From NCBI RefSeq assembly GCF_015832195.1, contig NC_052017.1:13964790-14028789 (forward strand): a DNA stretch of 64,000 nucleotides, given 5' to 3'. Position 1 is the first letter of the stretch, and every line of letters begins with the position of its first letter. Below are positions 26,001 through 38,000 of this stretch, piece after piece. The DNA is from Motacilla alba alba (taxonomy: Eukaryota > Chordata > Aves > Passeriformes > Motacillidae). A program made the position numbers and the translations under genes. The notes below the pieces were generated by a model that was not told where the DNA came from, searched no databases, and saw only the letters and a list, made by a program, of their open reading frames with translations.

Positions 26001-29000
26001 CCTGGCACTTACTAAGCTGTTAGAATATGGCCTATGGCTCACCTAATTCAAAGGCTGGAGAATGAAGCAAAAAAGATGAGTCTGGAAAATAGACTTTTCT
26101 TTCCTTTCTTTTTTAACAAGTAGCATTTGTCATGCTTTGCAGACTTTTGAAGGCAACACCAACTATGACACGCCTGAGCTGCGGACTTTTGAACCTGTAT
26201 CGACACGATTCATACGTGTCTACCCTGAGAGAGCCACACACGGGGGACTGGGGCTGCGAATGGAGCTGCTGGGCTGTGAACTTGAAGGTAATTGCTCTGC
26301 TAGAAATGAATGCACTTTATTATTTTCATAAATACATTCTCTACTTGGTCTGCTGCTGAAGACTGCTGTGTCTGTGCAGGCAGCACATCGGACTCTCACG
26401 TCCAGGACAGCCATTAGTGCTGTTTCTTGGCCTATTCAGTTCCTCTCTGCAACATTTGAATGTGCCCAAGGCACAATTATTATTCTTTTTCCCGTTCCTT
26501 TGTTGAATCACAGCGATATTCTCCACATGGTTTTCCATTCCCTTAAGCATCCTTATGATTATACTTTTGAGAATCATAGAGCTATTAGGAGAGAATAAAG
26601 ACAGGAACTTAAATTTTATGTTACCATGATACAACCCTGGAGGAGATGTTTTCCGAGAATGCAGAGGGACCTTTGCACTAAATATAGTAATTACATCCCT
26701 CTATCCTTCAAAGGACCTGAAAGTCACACCACAAACTATGGTAGGCAAAGATCACTTGACTGGACAGTGTCTGTGGTGTTACTTTTGGGGGCTAAAGGGG
26801 GCCTCTTTGTTCTTTACTAAGCTTTAATTTTGCAAGAATATGTAGGAGATGAAAGACCAGGAAAAGCAAAGTTTAGACATTTGTCCTTGGACTGTGACAT
26901 GAAGTCCGCTTTGATTTTTGTTATATAAACACAATTATTTAACTTCATAGATAACTACAGATACCACTATGTGAATTTAACAATTTTATCTGGTGGATGA
27001 TGACACAGTGGTGAGGCTTATAAACCACACAGCTTAAAAATACAGAATAACACACCATATTATTTGGGGTTTCATATGACACCTCTTATAGAACAGCTGA
27101 ACCCAAGACGAATGGAAACAACTCTCTACCTCCATTTCTTTCTCACCATTTCTCCCCCAAGAGGGAAGTGTGGGAAGCATTTGCTGTGAGAACTGATGAG
27201 TTCTGTGTTGTTTTTTTTAGTTTAGTGATTGAATTTGTATGATTTTACTTGGCCCGGAAAGTGGGGAGGCTGGAAATACTTCTTAGTTCCCGCAGGAAGT
27301 CCTCATTTCCTGTGGGAATACTTAGTTCCTGCAGACTATTGTGCTACTTGCTCAGAAAAAAAGAAAACCCAGCACCTGCCTTATGTAAACTCACAAACTC
27401 TGGGCAAAGCCCTTCAGCCACAGGCTCCTGTAGCCACCCGGCCATCCAGGAGTGAGTCTGTGGACCACCTCACAAGAATATCTTGGTCAGTGAGATGGAG
27501 AACCCTTTGCTTTTGGGCAAACTGAAACAGAAAGTACATTTTTGTTTTTCCACTGGGACACATCTTTTCACATTTTTTCTTTCTGCTGTGGTCTACTTTT
27601 GATGAATGCTCACCTGTAGGTCACCCATGGACAGGTGAGGTCAGTTCCCATTTGCCTGTGGGAGAAGCACAATAATGCTTAATGTTGAATAATTGCATCT
27701 TAAGGAGGGAGTTGAATGAAATCACTTGAGATTTACTGAGCAAGAAAAGAGTTGAGATGAGAAAAGAAGCATGGAGGTTGGCACAGCGTAGAAATCAGCT
27801 CTCCAGCAGTAATGAGCAAGGGCAAGTTTTGTGTGCTTGAAGCATCCCAGGGGGACATATATGAAATGATGGCAGAGATGTAGGCAAGCTTGAGGCTATA
27901 CAGGGACACAAAGATCAAGATAAGAAACTTAACTGGATGTAGAAAGCTAGAGGGATCCTCTAGCTTTTTTCCTGTAGGGTTTTTTTAGCAATGTGGATAA
28001 CGAATGTTCTGCATAATTCATAATAGGTACAGAACTGTTTCTCTAACTAGGGATAGATTGAACCTGTAAAGCATAGGTCAGGGTCCTAAAGAGGCATGTT
28101 TTATCCCATAATATAGCTACTTCAAAAACTACCACTTCTCCTGACATTTTCAAGCCAAGAAGTCAGTGTATGTGATCTTCTGTGGCCAACAGATGCTGAG
28201 GGCAGTAGAAGGGAAAAGAAGAATCTGCAAAAGACATACATTATAGCATTGCCTATAATGAGTGAAAAAGATTGCTGATGAAAATAACAGTAAGTGAAAA
28301 GAGACAAAAGCCTGGATCACATTCCAGGAGTTCTTATCTTAAGCCAGGGAACTACATGTGTGGCATGAAACACAAACTTAAACATAGCACCAAGTCTCTG
28401 TGTTCTGGTTTTCCAGATGTGGTGTGCTTTGCAGATACTGGGCTATGTGTTTTCTGGCATCTTACACAAACCTGCAGCTTTTAACTGTAATAACAAGGTT
28501 CAGACATTTACTGGTTAGGCAGCAGCTACCGGAAAGTCATCACCAGTGAGAAGCAGGCAGGTGGCCGGGAGGGATAACTGACATCACTGATCACTATTTA
28601 TTTATAACTTCAACAAAAAACAAAAGAAATTACTTCCATTTGTCCTCATTGAGCACAAAATGATTTCACATCACACTGCCTTCCTGCTGCTGTTACCAGA
28701 ACCATGCTCAGATATTTCCTTTCTTATGTGTGCTCTGCAGAGAGGTTTCTTCAGCAAAGCATTGGGTGCTAGAGAATTACCACCTTGAGCATGCACCCCT
28801 CCCTGCTCCTCTGCACAGGCCCACTCCCTGGGATTTTGGAGAGCAATAAAATTATGGGGTCTCTACCCCACACACAACCCTCCAGGACTCTCATTCTGCC
28901 TTGCCAGGCTTTCACTGTTCCTCTACAGGAACAAAAAACACCCAGTGAATAGACAGTCTGGGGCTATGCTGCCCAGCTCTGCTCAGCCCTCCAGCTCAGA

Positions 29001-32000
29001 TATGCCTCTGTGCAGGAGGCAGAGCAGATACTCCCCATTCCAAAGAAGTACAAAAGAGACTCACCATTCCAAAGAAGTACTAAGCAACCTGCAAAGCAGA
29101 GTTGCTACTAAGCTACCTGCAAAGTAGAGTTGCTTCAATCCTCAGACACAACACGTAGTGCTCCCCAGGATGTTACTCCCAGCTGCATGCTGGTTCTCCA
29201 GCTCATGTTTTAACTGAACAACTGGATTTTGTTTCAGCTCCAACTGCTGTCCCTACCGTTTCTGAAGGCAAGCCCGTGGATGAGTGTGATGACGACCAGG
29301 CAAATTGTCACAGTGGCACAGGTGATGACTACCAACTGACAGGTGCAGAAACCATCCTCATTCCATTGCAGCTTCACTGTAGCTCATATCCATCACCAGC
29401 TTAAAGTTTGCACTGATTTAACCACTCAATATTAATGGACATTAGTATGCAGTTTGTATTGTTAGTGCTGTCAAAACATGGGCATCTGCCTTTTATATAT
29501 GACAATACTTTTGATTGTTTTCTCAGCTATGTAATTTTTGTAGAAAATAATAGTGACTAGATGGAAGGGAGGGCAACTTTTTGAGTGGTAATTGTGTCTA
29601 ATCAAATCTTCTAATCAAACTTTCTCTTACTAAGAAGAAAAGCTGGACAATACTCTTGAGATTTATTGTCTGAGATTGAAGAACTTGAAATATTGCTTGG
29701 TTTACATATAGGTTTCCTACCTAAAACTTAGTATAGGACTCAAATCTCATCCCCAAACCTTTCCCAGGCAGAAACAAAACAGATTTGTTTCATCAAAGTG
29801 CACTGCCACATACTCACACTGCCAGAAATACTTCCAGGAACTTCCCTGCCTACCCAGTGTTACATCCACAGAGGGGCTGATGTTCTCCAATCTGCCATCA
29901 CCAGCAGAAAAGTAGGAGGGAGAGATGTAACATAGACTGCATCTGAAAGAGAGGAAGCTTGCTAGGTTTCATATCCTCACACTTCTGCACAGAATCATTA
30001 GTTCTTTTAAGACAGCTGACACTGCACCTCTATGTTTTTGATCTCCGCTTGGAGGTCACTTGTTCCACAAATCTCTGTGTCTGTTTGAATAGATCTATAC
30101 ATCTGCAGTAATTGAGGTTGTTTTTAGATGCAGTGACACAAGTTATTTCATCACTGCTCCCTGATGTGCTTATCTAATAAATGTTTATTGCTTCTTATAT
30201 CCGTGACATAAAATAGCATTAAAATCTGGCAATAGCTGTCCAAGAGGTCATTGGGTGAGCTTAGGTAAGAGATTGGCTTTTTGGAATGAGCCAAGTAGAA
30301 CATCAGGCAACAGATAGAAATGAAAGTGAAATTTCAATATCAAACTCTTCCTGAGCTTTGCCAATATCTCCTGTAATTGCACATTGCAAACCATATATTG
30401 AAAAAACAATTCTTGAGTGGAAAAGACAGCGTACGGTCACTGTCACTGCTTTTCAAATCAGTGTCTCCGATTAACCTTATTCTTTTTGAAAACAGCCATG
30501 AAGGGAGTCTGATAAAATAGTCTGAATTGTGTTAAGGTAGCTCAGAAAGCTTTCAATGTTACTAAACAATGTAATTTATTTATTTATTTATTATTCAGAA
30601 AATAAAGAGGCAGGTCAGGAAACACTAGAGCTTCCTGCAGAGCCCTTCATTGTCTTGCAAAGCCCAATAGGTAGAGACATATGGCGCATAGAAGAGGCTC
30701 TGTCAGGGAAAGCAGACAGATCTATGCAAGCACCTTCCATGTTCATAGTCTCTGCACTTCAAGGAGCTCAGGACTCCATCCCACATGTCCCTTAGGGAAC
30801 GTTTATTGAGCAGAAGAAAAACCTTCTGGCAGTTTCTGCTGGTTGTGCTTAGGGGGCAGTTTATAATCTCCAAGACAAGGGAACAGCCACCAACCTTCCT
30901 GAGCACCATCTCTTCTAGGGAACTGAATGTTTTTCAGTATTAATATTGACAATTACTGCATGGCCCTCCTACAAAAGTGCAGAACCTTAAGCACAATTTA
31001 TTTTTACAACACCTAGAAACCCTAGGCAGTGCATGCCCAGTTGTTCTGGACATTGGAGAAATGCTGCATTGTACATATGGTTTTACTTATAAATGCACAG
31101 CAAAATGCACAGAACTGATTTTACCAATAAATTAATTGTAAACATTCTTTTCTTCCTCCAAACCACATAGAAGGCAGGTGTGTAAGTCTTGTGGCCCATT
31201 AAGGATAGCAGGGCAGTGCAGAGGGGATTTCATGAGTGCCTTACCCTCTCTTACCCGTTCCCAGTGCAAGCGTGGCACGCGCGCTCTCGCAGGCGCCACT
31301 GCAGAGTCGCTTCCCTGACAGCCCTTGCACATATGTGAGCATCACAGTGAAGCCTCCCTTGCAATTAACTCTAATTGTGCTGTAGGCCAAATTCCTTCCT
31401 GCTCTATTTGGACCCCATACAGAGTTACTCTATTTGCGTGGTTTATAGCATTTCCCATCAGATCATTCTCACAAACATAAAGCTGATACAGCTTGGGCAT
31501 TCATTCTCATTGGAAGTCATCATAGTCATCCTTTCTATAATGCTTTAAGCACTTGCTTGCTGGAGAAAAGAAAAACAGGACTCATTGACTGGTAATCAGC
31601 ACCCCACCGTGCATTTATAATTGTACTAATTTCCTTTTTGTTTCCTTATGAATATGAGGCTTCCTTTAAAAAGTCAAGTATTTTAAAAATATCAATTAGT
31701 AAGCCTAGGAGAGGGCCATGACCCCACTCACCTCTTGTTTATCTACATGAAGAAAAGGACAAATGGGAAGTCCTTAATTCTTCCTTCACTTTGAGACAGA
31801 AGTGAAACCTTCCTTAGGCTAGATCCTAAAGTCTGGCAATTTCCATGCACCTCTCCTGTGAACTGGTCTCACAACACAGCTATGAAACAACTTACAGGGA
31901 GCCCCAGCCTCACATCCCTGGTATGAGAAACAGCAGGTCATGAGTAAATGAACAAAATAGTGACTCTTAGGAGGTGTCATGAAGACCAGCTGCTCACTTC

Positions 32001-35000
32001 CCATGTGATTTGGAGCAAATCAGTGTCTATAAATCAAGGACGGTCACAGGGACATGTTGAGGATGATTTAGTTGGTGTTTGCAAGGACTCCAAAGATACC
32101 CAGCTTTATTTAATGAAGAGTTCTTGTGGGGCTTTTTCGGATAAAGGAAAACAGACTTTTAATGTCGTATTTCCATGCTTAAGCTCGCATACTCAGTTAC
32201 CTACATGTCTAATAAAGACAGTAATATTTCATGTTTATATATGGGTTATTCCTAATGACTGCTGTGTCCTTTGTTGTGTCACATATCATGATACGCATAA
32301 TTTCTTTTCCAGGTGGGACTACAGTGCTGAATACAGAAAAGCCAACAGTAATTGACAATACATTACAACCAGGTAAAAAAAAAAATCTTATTAAAACCAC
32401 AATAAATTCCATACCCAAATTTCATGCCAGAGACAAAATAATGAATTGCAGCACTTCCTGACTTACCATTCATTGAAGTCTCTGAAGTAAAGAAGCATCT
32501 GGTCTCTTAGCTCTGTACAGTAAATATTTTATTCCTTTCATCCACATGTAGATACAGCAGAGAACAAGATTTCCTTCTGCATCAGCAAATGCCAAGTGCT
32601 GACAAAATTAAACTAACTTAATCACACAGTGCACTGTTTAAATGTGGCATGTCAGGGACACAAAGTGTGTTTGCAAACTCCAGGAAAACAAAAACAGCCA
32701 CACAGGCCCACTCACTATTTATATGCACGGTTTTACAAGACTAAGACAAGTAAAGTTTGCCAGTTTTTTCCACCAGGGTGCTGGCAGTTCTACAATATTG
32801 TTTTCTAGCAAGTTTTCTTGAAATGGGGTTACATAAACTGCTGCCATGTACTTGAAAAAGGAAAACCAAGTTGTCACTGGCAGCAGGTCCTTGTTACTTA
32901 ATACAACAGCTAGAAGCTCTTAAATTCCTTACTTTGCTGCTTCCTCAGCTTTCATACAATTTTTTTAATATCCTGTGTACAATTTACTGGGAGTGGGGGA
33001 GAGGATGGATTTGGGCAGAAAACTCAAACTCCAAAAACTATAAGCACTGGTTAAAAATCCTTTGCATCAGTAATTGTGGAGCAGTAAAGAGGTCAGTTTT
33101 CAGTTACTCCCATTTCCTCCATTAAAGCACAGTCAGGCACAGTCTTGCAAGTGATTTATTAACAGGGTGGGTAAATGTTTATCATTGTTTCCTCAACCAT
33201 GTGACACAATCCACTCTTGCTTCAAGTGAAAGAAAGGGACTAATAATGACAAAAAAATTCCTAAAGGACACTTATGGTGTTGATCTGATTAAGAAATAGA
33301 GCTGACTTAGCTCAGATGTTGTTCCCACTCTCGGCCTCTGCATTCAGATATTCATAGGCCAATGCTTTTACTCTCCTCAAAATTTGTCTCCAGGGTCACC
33401 CAACTGGCTAAGTCAGCATACACTATTTTTACCTCTGCCCTGATTTATGAGCAGAGGCCAATCGTGGAGCACCAGTGCAATGAGAAACACAACAGTGAGC
33501 CAGTCCCCCCTGTTGGGACACCTCTCCACCCTGCTCCTCACAGTGCTGCTGAAGAGCTGGATGGCTGCTGCTGATCTCACAGTTCTGCAAAGGGGTTGGG
33601 GATGCAGAGGAAGAAAAGAATCTGTGCAGTGGATTTAGAGAGAAGCATTTTAATTTTTATGTCTGAAATTATCTGTTAGGTTTCTATATTGATGACATTA
33701 AGGATTTTTACAGTTTTTTAAACTATCTTCTTGCATTTAAACAAATTTAGACAGTGCCTCTGTGCAGGGCAGTTTCTCCCTCCCAAGCAGTGCCAGCTGC
33801 TTTGCAGTTGGTGTTCAATCCCCTTGGCTTGGGTGGGACTCTCCAGTAACAGATTGACTGTTACTACCAGAGATTAAGATATCCTCATTTTCTCTCCTTA
33901 CTTCCCTCCTGCACCACCTTTGCTTATTCTGTGATGTGCCAAGTTTTTTCGCTATTAAAAGAGTTTCTGAGGCTCTGTTCAGAGCATGCCAGTGTTACTT
34001 CCCTGCATTGTGCTTGTAGGAACCATTTCCTTCCGGGGAATAAGGGACGAGTTCACATCCCAAACTCCAGGCTCCCACATGGCAGCACATTACAAAGATC
34101 ATAGATAGAGATCAGCCAGACGCTAATAAATAAGAATAAGGTTTCCAGAATTTCCAGTTTAAGACATAAAGGTTTCCAGCTGCCTCATAATCCCTCACTG
34201 AAAACCAGCCAAAAAATCCCTAAAATGGGCAGACAGAAATTTCCCTCAGCATGGGGAAACTCCTCCTGGCCTGGAGGTGGTATAAACATTTCCCTCTGCT
34301 GAAGGGACATGGCTGGACTCGAGTGCCACTGTGAAACACAGGGAGCAGGGGCTGCGCAGCCAGGAGCAAGTCTGCTCTGTCAGCCACAAATAATGCAGTT
34401 TAAACTGCCCTTGAAGTTCCAGGCCTTCTTGAGGGCCCCTGACCCTCTGCTGCCTGAGGATAAGTGCACTCTTTCAGCTCTTCTCAAGCTGAACAAGGTA
34501 GAAATTTAACACATCAAGGGCTGAGCCTTCAGCTTTGGCCTTAATTCCCTTTAAGGCCTGGTTTACCTTAAGATGCTAATGCCCCAGGAGGTAAATGATG
34601 AGCTCCAAGCCAAGGAGCTATTCCAGATCAGTTGCAGTTTGCAGGCTCCAGCGGGTGACCCTGCATCAGGTACATGGTGCCAGTGGTGGCCACAGCAGCC
34701 TGTGCCACAGTGCCTGGGCACAGAGATTGACCAGCCCTCTCTGCAGCAGCACGTGCCATGGCACAGGTACTCTGCAGAAGGTGCCAGCACCACGTACCAC
34801 TGTCCTTCTGCCTGCATTCCAGCCTGCAAATATCCCTAATCTTGTTATCCCAGACTAACGTGCTTGTGTGTGTCAAAGCCTGAGATTATCCTATTCCAAC
34901 CAGCTTTCATACACTATGGAAACAGTTAAGAGCAAATAGCTGGAAAGCCTCTGTGTATAAACAAGCTGTTCCATCAAGGAGTCGTTTACATTTCATTTCA

Positions 35001-38000
35001 AGGGGACTCAATTGTAAGAAAATTAAAAGAATCGTGATTTCAAACTGCTAAAAATGTTTAAAGGTTTGGATTTTTTTTTTTTTTAAGAGAGGATCTACTT
35101 TCCTCCTCAAACATAAAAAGATGCCTTTTACAAATCCAGCTGTCAAGGTAAATACCTCAGTTCTCAGCCCTAAGACTTTCTAACATCTAGTCATTTTTGA
35201 ACACATATTTTTCAATTCTAAAGGACTATTTGAAATGCTTGTCTCTTAGCTATTTACATACAGAGCAAGCTGTTAATTTACATTACGTGCTCTCAGTGTG
35301 TAATTTGAGTCCTTTGTAAAGAAGACTGTTCTGAGAAGTACCTTGTTTTTCATACGTGTAATAGCTATGTCATAAAAATATATAACTAAAAAATCTTGAA
35401 ATTAAAATCTCTGCTAAAAAATAATTTAAATGTAGAATAGGTCTGATTCTTATTTATGCTGGAGCAACTATGTATCAGTAAAGGGATATTAAGGCTGTTA
35501 AATTATCATTTACTACCATTTAAGGTAATTCTGTGCTGCCAGCATAAATGGTATAAAAATGCAAATACAAATCAGACCAAATATACTACTTTGAAGTGGT
35601 CCAAATTATGTTTCTAATTTCCTATTTTAATGTTGATTTACCCTTTGGCAAGAGCATCTTAGAGAGCACTTTCATATCATCTTCAATGCCATCATGCTTC
35701 TTCTTGCCTCTTATTGAAGGAGTTATAAAAATATGTCAAAGTCTGTGGGCCACGAAAGATTAATGGACTCGCAAGAAACTCACTCAACTAGATTTTCAAA
35801 TTACTTTCTTGCTCATGTGCAGTAATAGTCCCAGCTGTGAGCAAGATGTGGTCAAAAAGTACAGCTGTTGGTTATTCTTTGAGAGGATAAATCTGTTTTA
35901 ATTCAGTATCACGTACCCTACATTTTGAAAAAGGCATATGGGATTTCGTCACACCTCCTTCTCAGATTTTCATCTGAGCTGCTGCTATTTGATTACATAG
36001 TAGCTGGTTTTCTTTGTCCTCTCAATACACAAAAACCCAAAGATCAATCACCTATTGGCAGGAGAATTATCCTAGCATGGGAATGGGCCAGCAATGCAGA
36101 GGGAGCCCAACGATTGCCACTCGTCCCTAGTTTCCTTCCTTCCACCAGCGCTGCCAACCTATAGTTCAAGGACAAAGAAGAGGACAGATTGCCTGTAGCT
36201 TGCTGTGAGCTACTGTATCAGCCCCCTGGGACCTTTAATAGAAGGGCTGAACTAGCCTGTCTTTTCTGGGGCAGATCCATTGTCCATAGCGAACCATAAT
36301 GAACCTATCCTGATGCTACAAGTGTCCATTATTAATTGGCTAGCAGGCCTATTTTTCCTTTTTTATGAGTCCCTGGGAGAAGCGCTGGAAGAGACAGAAG
36401 AATAGGCAATAAGAGACGGCATGTTTAAGAAGCTCGTAAAATAAGAGCACTCTGAAATGCCTTGCCTTTGACCTTCAATCCTACTGCTATTGCTGTGATT
36501 GTCTAAGGAACATAGTAACACAATAACTTTTGAGAAAACAATAGGAACCTAGCAAGAAACAGCTAACTGCGTGCAGGTTACTGGTAAAATTCTCCTCAGT
36601 TTCAGTGCATTCTACTTCTGCATGGAAAACAAGTTCATTTTTATGCTACACCACGCTGTCTCTGAGTCTGAAGCCAAGTAACACAGGCATGGCCAAAGCA
36701 TATCAGACTTAGGCTCTTTGCCAATTTCCTGGACTATATATTTCAAATGAAAGTGTAAGAAAGTATTTATTAGATGGAGCTGTGAAATTTAGCTCTGTTT
36801 TGAAACTCTCCTTCTGATCCCAGTGTTCAGAACTGTCATCAGAGCATGAAGTGAAAGGCTTTTGTCACTTCCTGCACTTTGGAATTAACTGTTAAATTCT
36901 GGATGTTTTCCTTGTCCATATCAACGTCCAGTTCTCTTTGAATTGTGTTCAATCTTAGCAGCATTCAAGGGAGCAAGTACCACTCACATCATATAAGATT
37001 TTTTTTTCCTTTGATCCACATTGAGCTTCACTGGGTATCTCACATTACTTAGGCTGTGAAATGGAGAAACCAGAATATTGTTCTGTTCTGAGTCTCTGGA
37101 TTCATCATTCATTTACATACTTCTCCTATGTATTCTGCTATTTATTTTTATTCAGAGTTGAACAATACCAGTCCTGTCTTTGTGCTATGTGCTCATTTCT
37201 GCTGTGTGGTATCTTCAGATGGATGTGATCTATCTACCACTGTTCTCCTTTCTTGCGGTTTGAATACCACACAGGCTATCAGTACTTTGTGTGATATAAT
37301 CCTTTGGGATTAATAAGATTAATTTTGTTCTACGTTTTCTAAAATCTTTTCTAAAGTTCTGTCTCATGGCTCTGATGTCAAAGCCATGCAATATAGCTCT
37401 CCCTAGGCCTCCTTGACAATGAAAGGCTATTTGTCACAATCTTAAAACTCTTTAATTCATTGCAATGTCACTCTGTTTCTTTTAAACCCCCCTTGATTTT
37501 CAGATGTCCCCTTTTGGGCAAGTTTTCTTTGATCATGGCCCCATTGTCTAGAAGAAAATACCTAATACACTGATGAAAGAGAAATAACTCCAGGATTGCC
37601 TTTCTGCACTCGTGTGCATAGACTGAGTTCTGCTTCTTCAACATTTTGAGCCCAAAGAGAGATTATTCACCACAATCTGCTTTTTTCCTAGAAAGGGCTA
37701 GGGTGCTCCAGGAAACATCTTTCCTCCACATTGAATTCCTGTGCCAGACATTATCTGTTGAATTCATTTGTTCCCAAGTAGGATGCTGCATTCGTGACAA
37801 TGTAGAGTAGATCCCTCTGGAGGCCAGCAGAAGAGAGGGGGGAGACAGACGGGATGGGGAGGATGAAAGAAAGGAGTGAAGAATGAGGGCTTAGAGCAGA
37901 GAGACACCACAGCACAGCTGAGGCACTGACAGGCGGAGCAGAGGGGCAGGAGCTGCCATAGGCTCAGATGTCTCTGCTGACAGAATGAAATTTTCTAGAG

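Larger units (their letters stand above)
29343..32312 (+). other. NRP1: NRP1 intron 11
   Basis: 3.0 kb. It begins with a 20-codon in-frame extension of exon 11 ending at TAA 29402-29404. It also holds an AATAAA at 30176-30181 followed by T/G-rich sequence, a (TTTA)n microsatellite at about 30573-30592, and a tight CpG cluster at 31256-31312 (eight CpGs in under 60 bp). No repeat family or second gene was recognised. The acceptor at 32311-32312 follows tttcttttcc. Confidence 0.83.

Noticed and set aside
26132..26359. Open frame in another phase overlapping exon 10 on the + strand
   Set aside because: Shadow of the true NRP1 frame, which is fixed by splice sites and b2 homology.
26570..26600. 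aatcatagag stretch like a CR1 3' unit
   Set aside because: One short partial match with no flanking CR1 sequence.
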